From: Rubellimicrobium sp. | Lineage (GTDB): Bacteria; Pseudomonadota; Alphaproteobacteria; Rhodobacterales; Rhodobacteraceae | NCBI GenBank assembly: GCA_019454835.1 | Contig: JACFNP010000032.1 | Coordinates: 1-38,575 of the forward strand | Reading direction: 5' to 3' | DNA: 38,575 nt | Shown: positions 16,028 through 23,821 of the stretch, piece by piece | Layout: each line of letters opens with the position of its first letter | Numbering within the stretch: position 1 is the stretch's first letter | Notes under the pieces: generated by a model | The model's input: only the letters and a program-made list of their open reading frames with translations | The model's database searches: none | What the model was told of the DNA's origin: nothing | Position numbers and translations under genes: made by a program

Positions 16028-16756
16028 CTAGAGGTCGGTCGTGTTGGGCATGATCACCAGATCGCGCACCACCACGCCCGGCGGGCGGGTCAGCATGAAC
16101 ACCACCGCCTCGGCGACCTCTTTGGGCTGCATGAGGCTGCCGTTGGCCAGCGCTTCTTCCACCTTGGCCTTCGGCCAGTCGTCGATGAGCGGCGTGACCA
16201 CCGGGCCGGGCAGCACCGCGCCCATGCGCACCCCGTGCGGGGCGACCTGGCGGCGGGTCGAATGCAAAAACGCCTGAATCGCGAATTTGGACGCAGTATA
16301 GACCGGCTCCCAGACCACCGCCTCGACGCCCGCGACCGACGAGGTGAAGATCACGTCGCCGGACTTCTGGTCGATGAAATGCTGGAGCACCGCATTCACG
16401 GTGCGGAAGGCCGCGCTCACGTTCAACTGGATCAGCCGGTCCCAGGCGTCCGGGTCGCCCTCGGCGGCGGGGCCGCCGACATACATGCCCGCATTGGCGT
16501 GGATGATGTCGAGCCGCCCGGCAAGGTCGAGAATCCGGGGCAGGATGCCCGAGAGTTGCTTGCCGTCGAGCAGATCGACCACCAGCGGGATCGCCTCCGG
16601 CCCGATTTCGGACGCATGGTCGCGCAGCCGGTCTTCGGCGCGGTCGATCATCACCACCCGCGCGCCCTCGGCGACCAGATGGCGCGTGCATTCCAACCCG
16701 ATGCCTGATGCCGCGCCGGTGATCGCCGCGACCTTGCCCTTCAGCCGTTCGCCCAT
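16028..16756 (-). CDS. rbtD: ribitol 2-dehydrogenase (SDR family)
   Basis: This 242-residue short-chain dehydrogenase has the NAD-binding motif TGAASGIG (13-20), the NAG motif in IIHANAGMY and catalytic Ser139/Ser140, Tyr153 and Lys157 in VYTASKFA. By memory it matches Klebsiella ribitol dehydrogenase closely along its length, for example GGPxAEGDPDxWDR, [15 protein letters not shown], [10 protein letters not shown] and DWPKAK. It oxidises ribitol to D-ribulose with NAD+. The start at 16756 was chosen for its position after AGGGAAAACGAC; an in-frame ATG ten codons earlier overlaps nearly to the permease. It lies 16 bp downstream of the permease in the five-gene ribitol operon. Confidence 0.95.
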   Translation of the reverse strand: MGERLKGKVAAITGAASGIGLECTRHLVAEGARVVMIDRAEDRLRDHASEIGPEAIPLVVDLLDGKQLSGILPRILDLAGRLDIIHANAGMYVGGPAAEGDPDAWDRLIQLNVSAAFRTVNAVLQHFIDQKSGDVIFTSSVAGVEAVVWEPVYTASKFAIQAFLHSTRRQVAPHGVRMGAVLPGPVVTPLIDDWPKAKVEEALANGSLMQPKEVAEAVVFMLTRPPGVVVRDLVIMPNTTDL

Positions 16757-16772
16757 GTCGTTTTCCCTTTTC

Positions 16773-18020
16773 TCAGCCGCGGCCATGTGTCTGCCGCGAG
16801 GCCCGCGCCAGCGAGTCGACGATCACCGCGATCGCCAGCACGGCGCCGGTAATCATGTAGCGCAGGCTCGACGACAGGTTCAGCAGCGTCAGCCCGTTCG
16901 AGATCGCCTGAATGACCAGAATCCCCAGCAGTGCCGACCAGGCGCTGCCGCGCCCGCCGAACAGGCTGGTGCCACCGATCACCGCCGCCGCGATGGCGTT
17001 GAGGTTCACGTCCCCCGTCCCCGCCTGCCGCGAGGCCGAGGCGAGCCGCGCCGCCCCCAGCACGCCGCCCACCGCCGCCAGGCTGGAACACAGCATGAAG
17101 GCGGTGATGGTAATGCGCCTGATGTTGATGCCCGCGCGGCGCGCCGCCTCGCGGTTGCCGCCGATGGCGAACATCGAGCGGCCCCATTTCGTCCGCTTCA
17201 GCGCATAGTCCAGCGCGACCACGGCGGCGACGAACAGCCCGAATATCCACGGCACGCCGCGCCCGAGGTTCAGATACCAGACCGCCGCCACCAGCGCGAC
17301 CGTGGTGATGGCGACCCGGATGATGAGCAGCGTCAGCGACCCCGCCGCCAGCCCCGCCGCGCGCCTGCGGCGCGCCACGCGCAGCTTGGTCACCAGCATC
17401 GCCACGCCGGGGACCAGCGCCAGGATGTAGGCCACCCAGGCGGGCATCACCATGAGCTGGCCAAAATGCACGAAGCCCGAGGCATAGGGCAGGTTGATCG
17501 AGCCGGTGGAACCGAGGATGTAAAGCTGCATCCCCAGCAGCGCGAGCAGCCCGGCCAGCGTGGAGACAAAGCTGGGCATCCCCAGATGCACCAGCAGCAG
17601 CGCATAGACGAGGCCCATCACCGCGCCCACCGCGATGGCGGCGATGATCGCAATGCCGATCGGCAGCCCGGCCTGAATCCACAGCACACCCACGATGGCC
17701 GAGGCAAGCCCCGACATCGAGCCGATGGCAAGGTCGATCTCGCCCAGCATCAGCACGCAGACGACGCCAAGGGCGATGAAGCCCACCGTGGCGCAGTCGA
17801 ACAGCAGGTTCACGAGGTTGGCGGGCGCCACGAACACCGGGTTCAGCGCGGTAAAGACCACCGTGATGACGACAAGGCCGATGGCGACCGGCAGGATGCC
17901 CAGATCGCCGGTGCGCATCCGCGCGACGAACGCATGGACCGCCCCCGTGAGGCTGTCGTCATGGTGCAGGCGGCTGTCGGCGCGGTCGAGCGTCGTCGGG
18001 GCAGGGTCGGGCATGGTCAT
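16773..18020 (-). CDS. CUT2-family ABC transporter permease (RbsC/XylH type), ribitol
   Basis: The 415-residue membrane protein belongs to the BPD_transp_2 family, forming the homodimeric pore of CUT2 sugar importers. It has about ten hydrophobic segments, [19 protein letters not shown] (conserved in RbsC/XylH) and, near the C-terminus, [12 protein letters not shown] central stretch of arginines ([12 protein letters not shown]) begins an insertion, so the protein is longer than RbsC (about 320) and closer to XylH. Its start overlaps the ATPase stop by four bases. Ribitol as substrate is inferred from the dehydrogenase and kinase in the same operon. Confidence 0.94.
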   Translation of the reverse strand: MTMPDPAPTTLDRADSRLHHDDSLTGAVHAFVARMRTGDLGILPVAIGLVVITVVFTALNPVFVAPANLVNLLFDCATVGFIALGVVCVLMLGEIDLAIGSMSGLASAIVGVLWIQAGLPIGIAIIAAIAVGAVMGLVYALLLVHLGMPSFVSTLAGLLALLGMQLYILGSTGSINLPYASGFVHFGQLMVMPAWVAYILALVPGVAMLVTKLRVARRRRAAGLAAGSLTLLIIRVAITTVALVAAVWYLNLGRGVPWIFGLFVAAVVALDYALKRTKWGRSMFAIGGNREAARRAGINIRRITITAFMLCSSLAAVGGVLGAARLASASRQAGTGDVNLNAIAAAVIGGTSLFGGRGSAWSALLGILVIQAISNGLTLLNLSSSLRYMITGAVLAIAVIVDSLARASRQTHGRG

Positions 18021-18835
18021 GCGCTGGCCTCGCTGGCAGGGTGTCGGGCGGCATGGCGGGCGCTGCGTCGGCTGACGGCGTTCTCGGTGGCGCCGGTGAT
18101 GGCAGCGACGAGATCCTCGTTGCTGGCCTCGGCGGTGAACTCGCCGTTGTTGCGGCCCAGACGCAGCACGACGATGCGGTCGGCCACGGCGCGCACGTCC
18201 TCCATGTTGTGACTGATGACGATGACGCCCAGGCCCCGGTCGCGGACCCGCTCGATCAGGTTCAGCACCTCGGCGGTCTGCGCGACGCCAAGCGCGGCAG
18301 TCGGTTCGTCCAGCATGATGATCTTGGGATCAAGCAGCAGCGAGCGCGCGATGGCGACCGTCTGGCGCTGGCCGCCCGAAAGCGAGGCCACGGGTTCGCG
18401 CACCGAGGGGATGCGGGCCGCCAGCTCCTGCAGCAGCGTCCAGGCACGCACCTCCATGGCCACCTCGTCCAGTTGCCAGGGATTCATCTCGTGGCCGAGA
18501 AAGAGATTGGCGACGACATCGAGGTTTTCGCACAGCGCCAGGTCCTGAAACACCGTGGCAATGCCCATCGACAGCGCCGCTGCCGGGTTGTCGATGGTGA
18601 CCTCGCGGCCCATGAACTCGATCCGGCCCGCGCTTTGCGGATGCACGCCGGCCAGAATCTTGATGAGCGTCGACTTGCCCGCGCCGTTGTCGCCGACCAG
18701 CGCCACCACCTCGCCCGCGCGGACCTCGAGCTCGATGTCGGTCAGCGCCTGCACCGCGCCGAAATTCTTGGAAATGCCGGTCAGCCTCAGCAGGACCTCG
18801 CCCGCCTGCGGCCTGCCGCCTGTGGCTTCTGCCAT
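18017..18835 (-). CDS. CUT2-family ABC transporter ATP-binding protein (single domain)
   Basis: The 272-residue ATPase has Walker A GDNGAGKST (48-56), signature LSGGQ (152-156), Walker B IIMLDEPTAALG (173-184) and the H-loop His209 in ISHNMEDV. CUT2 ATPases such as RbsA and XylG are usually tandem proteins of about 500 residues; this one has a single nucleotide-binding domain and would act as a homodimer. The LDEPTAALG form replaces the usual LDEPTAALD aspartate. The start follows GGGAGGGG. It is separated from the binding-protein gene by a 95 bp gap holding a strong hairpin. Confidence 0.94.
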   Translation of the reverse strand: MAEATGGRPQAGEVLLRLTGISKNFGAVQALTDIELEVRAGEVVALVGDNGAGKSTLIKILAGVHPQSAGRIEFMGREVTIDNPAAALSMGIATVFQDLALCENLDVVANLFLGHEMNPWQLDEVAMEVRAWTLLQELAARIPSVREPVASLSGGQRQTVAIARSLLLDPKIIMLDEPTAALGVAQTAEVLNLIERVRDRGLGVIVISHNMEDVRAVADRIVVLRLGRNNGEFTAEASNEDLVAAITGATENAVSRRSARHAARHPASEASA

Positions 18836-18877
18836 CCTTGCCCCTCCCCGTTCCCGCCGCGCGCGCCCGGCAGGGCA

Positions 18878-18906
18878 GGACGCGCGGGGTAATGCCCCGC
18901 GCGTCC
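18878..18906 (-). promoter_or_regulatory. strong hairpin between binding-protein and ATPase genes
   Basis: GGACGCGCGGGG (18878-18889) and CCCCGCGCGTCC (18895-18906) form a perfect 12-base stem with a five-base loop, 24 bases downstream of the binding-protein stop. It probably stabilises the upstream message or attenuates transcription, keeping binding protein in excess over ATPase and permease. Confidence 0.6.
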
Positions 18907-18930
18907 CGTTCTCATCCGATCATTGCCGGA

Positions 18931-19974
18931 TCACTCGATGATGCCAAGCGCCTTGCAGCCATCGACATATTCGCCGGTGCAGATATTGTCGGGCGATTCG
19001 ATGCCGGTGTCGAAGATTTCGGCCTTGATGTTCTCCTGCGTGACCACGGTGGGCACGAAGAGCTGCGACGGCGTGTCGTAGAGCGTCGTCGTCGGGGTCG
19101 GCGTCTCGCCGTTCATGAGCTGCACCGCCACTTCGGCAGCCGCGCGGGCCACGATTTCCGAGGGCTTGGAGATCGTGTTGTACTGGTCGCCCGAAATGAT
19201 GAGCTGCAGCGCCGCGACGGTCGCGTCGTTGCCGGTCACCGGCGGGACCGGATCGACACCCGCCGCCTTGAAGGCCGCGATGGCGCCGCCTGCGGTGCCG
19301 TCATTGGCGGCCGCCACGCCGGTGATCTGGTCGCCGAAGCGGGTGATCTGGCCTGCGGCCCATTCCTGCGCCTTGGGCGGCGCCCAGTCCGGCGTGTCGA
19401 ATTCGGCAAGGATTTCGTAGGGCGATTCGGTCAGCGCACGGCGCATCCCGTTGCCGATCAGCCCGGCCGCCGCGTCGGTGGGCGAACCGTTGATCTGCAG
19501 CACGCCCGCGCCGTCGGGCACGCCTTCGGCCTGCATGTGCTGGACCAGCGAGGCCGCGATGGCGTAGCCGATGCCCTCGTTGTCGAAGGACACGTAGTAA
19601 TCCGCCGGGGTGTCGGGGATCGGGCGGTCATAGGCGATGACATGCACGCCCTGCGCCTGCGCTGCGGTGACAAGCCCCGCAGCCGCCGCGCTGTCGACGG
19701 GGTCGAGAACCACGACCGTCGCGCCCTGCGCGATGACCGAGTTGAACTGCTGCTGCTGCAGCGTCGCATCGGCATTGGCGTTCTGGTAGATCACCGTGCA
19801 GTCGGCGCACAGCTCGGCCATGGCGGCCTGGAAGCCGGGGAAGTCGTGCTCTTCGTAGCGGGTGGATGCCTGGTCGGGCATCAGAAAGGCCACCGTGGCC
19901 GCATCGGCCATCACGGCACCCGCGCTCAGGATGGCAAGCGTCGAGACCGCGACGCTCAGGCTCAGGTTCTTCAT
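18931..19974 (-). CDS. sugar ABC transporter substrate-binding protein (XylF/RbsB type), ribitol
   Basis: The 347-residue protein is a periplasmic-binding-protein-like CUT2 receptor. A Sec signal peptide (MKNLSLSVAVSTLAILSAGA, cleaved near VMADA) precedes a two-lobe domain. Landmarks are VAFLMPDQASTRYEEHDFPG, NANADATLQQQQFNSVIAQG and VIAYDRPI, which match the XylF branch. A C-terminal TGEYVDGCKAL and internal cysteines in ELCADC could form disulfides. The start at 19974 follows GGAGGAG. It is the first gene of the ribitol operon, divergent from the LacI-family regulator and downstream of tandem operators. Ribitol as ligand follows from the enzymes in the operon; another pentitol is possible. 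Confidence 0.94.
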   Translation of the reverse strand: MKNLSLSVAVSTLAILSAGAVMADAATVAFLMPDQASTRYEEHDFPGFQAAMAELCADCTVIYQNANADATLQQQQFNSVIAQGATVVVLDPVDSAAAAGLVTAAQAQGVHVIAYDRPIPDTPADYYVSFDNEGIGYAIAASLVQHMQAEGVPDGAGVLQINGSPTDAAAGLIGNGMRRALTESPYEILAEFDTPDWAPPKAQEWAAGQITRFGDQITGVAAANDGTAGGAIAAFKAAGVDPVPPVTGNDATVAALQLIISGDQYNTISKPSEIVARAAAEVAVQLMNGETPTPTTTLYDTPSQLFVPTVVTQENIKAEIFDTGIESPDNICTGEYVDGCKALGIIE

Positions 19975-20051
19975 CAGTGTGTCTCCTCCTGACAACTGTC
20001 ACTCCCGGACGGCCCGTCCGTCCATGTCGTTTGACCCTTCATGCCTTCGCC

Positions 20052-20106
20052 GATGGCCTGGGCCATCAGCCTCAGCGCAGCTCCGGGGCACACTGAAATC
20101 AGTGTG
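20052..20106. promoter_or_regulatory. two palindromes in the ribitol divergent region
   Basis: GATGGCC (20052-20058) and GGCCATC (20061-20067) flank TG; CACACTGA (20089-20096) and TCAGTGTG (20099-20106) flank AA. Both are perfect. They lie in the binding-protein leader beside the LacI-type operators and could be sites for another regulator or mRNA structure. Confidence 0.45.
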
Positions 20107-20144
20107 CTCAATCGGTGCAGCAATGTTGCTCAACCGATAGAGCA
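20105..20144. promoter_or_regulatory. tandem LacI-type operators of the ribitol locus
   Basis: Site A TGCTCAATCGGTGCAGCA (20105-20122) and site B TGCTCAACCGATAGAGCA (20127-20144) share 14 of 18 bases, both have a central CG, and they lie 22 bp apart, about two helical turns. Together they also form a 40-base imperfect palindrome. They lie downstream of a TTGACA box for the operon and upstream of the divergent regulator. Confidence 0.65.
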
Positions 20145-20173
20145 TCCTTGCGCGACTCATTTATGCCTGTCAA
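20144..20173 (-). promoter_or_regulatory. possible promoter of the ribitol operon
   Basis: On the minus strand a perfect TTGACA (20168-20173) is followed after 18 bases by AAGGAT (20144-20149), a weak -10 element. Operator B overlaps the -10 edge and the expected start, as in repression by a LacI-type protein. Confidence 0.45.
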
Positions 20174-20199
20174 GTTGCCTCAAGAGCCGGGAGAGGCCC

Positions 20200-21252
20200 G
20201 TGAACGGAAACAGCCGGGATGCCGCCGGGAACACGGCACGACGCCCGAACGTGCGGCGCAAGACGATCTACGACGTGGCCCGTCTTGCGGGTGCCTCGCC
20301 CACCGCCGTAAGCGCGGTGCTGAACGGTAGCTGGCGCAAGCGCCGGATCAGCGAGGCGCTTGCCGAACGCATCCTGAAGATCGCCGAGGACGAAGGCTAT
20401 TCGCGCAACATGCAGGCCAGCGCCCTGCGGCGCGAGCGGTCGCATCTGATCGGGATGCTGGTTCCGAAATACGACAACCGCTATTTCGGCGCGATTGCCG
20501 AAGGGTTCGAGGCCATGGCCCGCGCCCGCGACCTGTTCCCGATCATCACCTGCACGTTGCGCGACCCGCGGCTGGAACTCGAGGCGGCGCGCGCCATGAT
20601 CGCCCACCAGGTCGATTGCCTCGTCGCCTGCGGCGCCACCGATCCCGACCGCATCACCCGCATCTGCCAGGCGTCCGGGGTGCGGTCGCTGAATCTCGAC
20701 CTGCCGGGCAAGCTGGCGCCCTCTGTGATCTCGGACAACCGCGGCGGCGCGCAGGCGCTGACGGCGGCGATCCTGCAGGGCCTGCGCGCCGCCGGAAAGC
20801 CGCTGGCACCGCTGCTGTTCGTCGGCGGTCGCGCGCACGACCACAACACCGCCGAGCGGATCGCCGGTTTCCGGGCCGCACATGCGGACGCGGGGCTTGC
20901 CGCCCCGCCCGAGCTGACCCTCGCCGCAGGCTACGCCCCCGAAAAGGCCGAGGCCGCGATCGCCGCCTTCGTCGCGGGCGGGCGAAACCTGCCGCCGGGG
21001 GTGTTCGTGAACTCGACGATCACGCTTGAAGGCGTGGTGCGCTGGCTGAAGGCAAACGACGCCTACGACACCCGCGCCGCCCATCTGGGCTGCTTCGACT
21101 GGGACCCGCTCGCCTCGGTCCTGAGCGAGAACCTCCTCATGGTGCGCCAGGACGTGCCCGCCATGCTGGCCGCCCTGTTCGCCCTGATCGACAGCGGCGA
21201 AAGCCGGGCCGCGATCATCGACCTGCCGACACGGTTCGCGGGCGGGGGGTAG
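20200..21252 (+). CDS. LacI-family transcriptional regulator of ribitol genes
   Basis: The 350-residue protein has a helix-turn-helix (KTIYDVARLAGASPTAVSAV, residues 21-40), a hinge (NMQASALRR) and a sugar-binding-like effector domain (LIGMLVPKYDNRYFGAIAEG onwards). GTG at 20200 is chosen because GGGAG lies six bases before it; in-frame extension upstream would run through the operators. About 17 basic and polar residues precede the first helix, longer than usual. It is transcribed divergently from the ribitol operon and most likely controls it, with ribitol, D-ribulose or the phosphate as effector. Confidence 0.92.
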   Translation: MNGNSRDAAGNTARRPNVRRKTIYDVARLAGASPTAVSAVLNGSWRKRRISEALAERILKIAEDEGYSRNMQASALRRERSHLIGMLVPKYDNRYFGAIAEGFEAMARARDLFPIITCTLRDPRLELEAARAMIAHQVDCLVACGATDPDRITRICQASGVRSLNLDLPGKLAPSVISDNRGGAQALTAAILQGLRAAGKPLAPLLFVGGRAHDHNTAERIAGFRAAHADAGLAAPPELTLAAGYAPEKAEAAIAAFVAGGRNLPPGVFVNSTITLEGVVRWLKANDAYDTRAAHLGCFDWDPLASVLSENLLMVRQDVPAMLAALFALIDSGESRAAIIDLPTRFAGGG

Positions 21253-21285
21253 GGGCGGGTGTTGCGGAAACGGGCGCCCTCGAAC

Positions 21286-21369
21286 GTTTCGCAGCCAGAT
21301 GGAACATTTGGCGCCCGCGACAATGCGGCAAGACAACAAGTTGGAACGGGTTCGCTCGCAATGACGGGA
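21286..21369. repeat. dispersed palindromic repeat, copy 3 (decayed)
   Basis: The region downstream of the LacI gene repeats module A of copy 1: GCCAGA (21294-21299), a near-complementary TTTGGC (21307-21312), then GCGCCCGCGACAATG matching GCGCCCGCGACGATG of copy 1. It ends with only the right arm of module B (CTCGCAATGACG, 21355-21366). The left arm and loop are missing, as in a deletion derivative. Confidence 0.65.
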
Positions 21370-21443
21370 ATTTTCGGGCGGCGAGACCACGCCAACCCGC
21401 GCAGGACCGCCCGCACGGAATTATACCTGTGCTAAAAAAACCG

Positions 21444-21473
21444 TTGACTCGGCGATCCGGCTGCGCCTAGCTC
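21444..21473 (+). promoter_or_regulatory. sigma70-like promoter of the XRE/Dpp/Hyu operon
   Basis: TTGACT (21444-21449) is followed after 18 bases by TAGCTC (21468-21473). The start would fall near 21480, inside the inverted repeat at 21477-21491. Confidence 0.5.
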
Positions 21474-21476
21474 AGG

Positions 21477-21491
21477 TTTAGTGTCGCTAAA
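21477..21491. promoter_or_regulatory. probable operator for the XRE-cupin regulator
   Basis: TTTAG and CTAAA flank TGTCG (21477-21491), 12 of 15 positions being symmetric. It overlaps the expected transcription start, 14 bases before the regulator ATG. A related half-site, GTGCTAAAAAA, lies at 21429-21439 just upstream of the -35 box, 55 bp from its counterpart (TCGCTAAAAAA). Confidence 0.5.
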
Positions 21492-21504
21492 AAACTGAGG
21501 CCCC

Positions 21505-22134
21505 ATGCCGCAGCCAGTGCCTGACCAGATCGCGGATGCCGGAGCGGGACCGAGCCTCGGTGACCGCATCCGCGAACGGCGCAAGGCCGTGGGCCTGACG
21601 CTGAAGGCCGTGGCGGATGCGGCCGGGCTGACGGCGGGGTTCATCAGCCAGATCGAACGCGGCCTCGCCCAGCCCTCGATCACCTCGCTGACCAATGTCG
21701 CGCAGGTGCTCGACCTTGATCCGGCGGCGTTCCTTGTCCAGCCGCCGACGCCGGACATGCTGACCCGGCAGGGGCAGCGGCCGGTGTTCGGGCTGGCACC
21801 CGAGCTGATCAGCTATGAACGGGTCTCGTCGCATTTCCCCGGCAACGTGCTGCGGGCAAACGTGATCCACGAGGCGCCGGGCTATCATGCGGAACCGATC
21901 AGCCACGAGGGCGAGGAAATCTTCTTCATCATCTCGGGGCGGCTGATGGTCGAACTCGAGGGCCGGCAGCACCGGCTGGATCCGGGCGATTCCATCCACT
22001 TTGCCTCGGTCAGGGTGCACTCGACATGGAACCCGACGACATCCGTCACGACCTATCTGCACGTCTGCACGATGGACGTGTTCGGCGACGACCGCCGACA
22101 GGCGGAAAACACCCAGCCACCCGTCATCGAATGA
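21505..22134 (+). CDS. XRE-family regulator with C-terminal cupin
   Basis: The 209-residue protein has an N-terminal XRE helix-turn-helix (residues 20-73, with LTLKAVADAAGLTAGFISQI then ERGLAQPSITSL) and a C-terminal cupin (about 115-195, with SHEGEEIFFIISGRLMVEL and LDPGDSIHFASVRVHSTW). This PuuR/SutR-like layout is typical of regulators that sense an amine, amino acid or related metabolite in the cupin and control nearby catabolic genes. It starts 14 bases after a probable operator and is the first gene of the Dpp/hydantoinase operon, 29 bp ahead of the binding-protein gene. Autoregulation is likely. Confidence 0.94.
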   Translation: MPQPVPDQIADAGAGPSLGDRIRERRKAVGLTLKAVADAAGLTAGFISQIERGLAQPSITSLTNVAQVLDLDPAAFLVQPPTPDMLTRQGQRPVFGLAPELISYERVSSHFPGNVLRANVIHEAPGYHAEPISHEGEEIFFIISGRLMVELEGRQHRLDPGDSIHFASVRVHSTWNPTTSVTTYLHVCTMDVFGDDRRQAENTQPPVIE

Positions 22135-22163
22135 CCATCCATCCAGTCAAAGGGGGAGACCAC

Positions 22164-23765
22164 ATGATGTCATCGCTCACGCGCCTGTCCGGCGCCTTGC
22201 TGCTGTCAACGATGCTGGCCACGACCGCCGTCCTGCCTGCACAGGCGTCGGGCGTCATGCGCCTCGACGAGGTGCCGGTCGGCGAACTCGACCCGGCCAA
22301 GGCGCTCGACAACGCCGATTCGCTGCTGATGTTCAACGTCTACGACACGCTGGTCCTGCCCGCGCAGGGCCAGCCGGGGCATGTGCCGCATCTGGCGACC
22401 GGCTGGACCATCGACGGCAATGTCTTCACCTTCACCCTGCGCGACGGGGTGAAGTTTCAGTCCGGCAATCCCTTCACCGCCGATGACGTGATCTTCTCGA
22501 TCGACCGGATGAAGGCGATCGGGCAAGGCAACTCCTACCTGTTCCAGATCGTCGAGAGCGCGGTCGCGCTCGACCCGATGACGGTCCAGATCACCCTGTC
22601 CGAGACCTATTCGCCGTTCATCGCCTCGCTGATCCGGCTGCCGATCCTCGACCGTGCCGAGGTGATGGAGCATCTCGGCCCCGGCGAGGGCGAGATGGGC
22701 GACTGGGGGCAAGCGTGGCTGTCGACCCACGCCGCCGGAAGCGGTGCCTACGAGGTCGTCTCGCACAACCCGCAGGCCGAGACCGTCATGGTCCGCAATC
22801 CCGACTATTTCCTCGGCGTCCCCGAGGCGGCGCCCGACGAGGTGCACCTGCTCTACGGGCTCGAGGCCGCGACGGTCCGGGCGATGATCGCCACCGGCGA
22901 CCACGACATCTCGTCCCAGTGGCTGCCGCCCGAGGTGCTGGCGGCGATGGTCGGCGACGGTGCGCATCTGTTGCAGCAGGCCGGAGTCGGCGGGTTCTAC
23001 ATCAAGCTCAACACGCTCAAGGCCCCGCTCGACGACATGAACTGCCGCCGTGCGCTGGTCAATGCGTTCGACTACGCGACAGCCGTGGCGATCAACCAGG
23101 TCACGCCCGATGTCGCGGCGGCGGTGCCTGCGACCGGGGCGATCACGGTCGGCATGTTCGGCGCCAACCCGCGCGAGGACGGGGTGCTGACCCGCGACAT
23201 GGATGCCGCCCGCGCCTATCTGGCGGATTGCGCCTATGACCCCGCCGACTACACGATCGAGCTGAGCTGGATCGCCGAGGTGCCGCTGGAAGAACGGCTT
23301 GCGCTGCTCATGCAGCAGAACTTCGGCGAACTCGGCTTCAAGAGCGAGATCGTGCGCGTTCCCTGGGCGCTTTACACCGACCTCGTGTCCTCGCCCGAGA
23401 CAACGCCGCATGTCAGCCAGATCGCGGTCAATGCCGTCACCGGCGACCCGGATACGCTGTTCTATCCGATGTATCATTCGTCGCAGGCAGGCACCTGGCA
23501 GTCGCCCGAATACCTGAACGACGCCGAAGTCGATGCGGCGCTGGAACGTGGCCGGACGGCAGCCGATCCCGAAGAACGCGACGCGGCCTATCACGCGCTG
23601 AACGACCGGCTGATGGAACTGGCGCCGACGATCTACGCCTACGACCTCAACGAGGTCTTCGCCGCGTCGCCCCGCGTCACGGTGCCCGCGATGGAGGATC
23701 CCGCCTATGACTTCAGCCTCGATGCCATGGGCCTGACCTTCCGCCTGATCGTCATGAACGATTGA
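22164..23765 (+). CDS. peptide/opine-type ABC transporter substrate-binding protein (family 5)
   Basis: The 533-residue SBP_bac_5 protein has a Sec signal peptide (MMSSLTRLSGALLLSTMLAT, cleaved after AQA). Conserved landmarks are GELDPAKALDNAD, YDTLV, LATGWTIDGNVFTFTLRDGV with KFQSGNPFTADDV, and NALVNAFDY-like NCRRALVNAFDYATAV. It delivers a peptide, opine or similar nitrogenous solute to the DppBCDF-type importer encoded downstream. The start follows AAGGGGGAG. A perfect nine-base hairpin separates it from the permease. The hydantoinase-type genes downstream suggest the ligand may be a cyclic amide or a modified amino acid or peptide, not a plain dipeptide. Confidence 0.95.
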   Translation: MMSSLTRLSGALLLSTMLATTAVLPAQASGVMRLDEVPVGELDPAKALDNADSLLMFNVYDTLVLPAQGQPGHVPHLATGWTIDGNVFTFTLRDGVKFQSGNPFTADDVIFSIDRMKAIGQGNSYLFQIVESAVALDPMTVQITLSETYSPFIASLIRLPILDRAEVMEHLGPGEGEMGDWGQAWLSTHAAGSGAYEVVSHNPQAETVMVRNPDYFLGVPEAAPDEVHLLYGLEAATVRAMIATGDHDISSQWLPPEVLAAMVGDGAHLLQQAGVGGFYIKLNTLKAPLDDMNCRRALVNAFDYATAVAINQVTPDVAAAVPATGAITVGMFGANPREDGVLTRDMDAARAYLADCAYDPADYTIELSWIAEVPLEERLALLMQQNFGELGFKSEIVRVPWALYTDLVSSPETTPHVSQIAVNAVTGDPDTLFYPMYHSSQAGTWQSPEYLNDAEVDAALERGRTAADPEERDAAYHALNDRLMELAPTIYAYDLNEVFAASPRVTVPAMEDPAYDFSLDAMGLTFRLIVMND

Positions 23766-23777
23766 GGCCATCACACA

Positions 23778-23801
23778 GCCGGAGCCTGTCCGGGCTCCGG
23801 C
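23778..23801 (+). promoter_or_regulatory. hairpin between binding-protein and permease genes
   Basis: GCCGGAGCC (23778-23786) and GGCTCCGGC (23793-23801) form a perfect nine-base stem with a six-base loop in the 56 bp gap. Its position matches the hairpins after the binding-protein genes of the other two complete ABC operons in this window. Confidence 0.55.
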
Positions 23802-23821
23802 GATCTGTCGGGGGGCGGACC

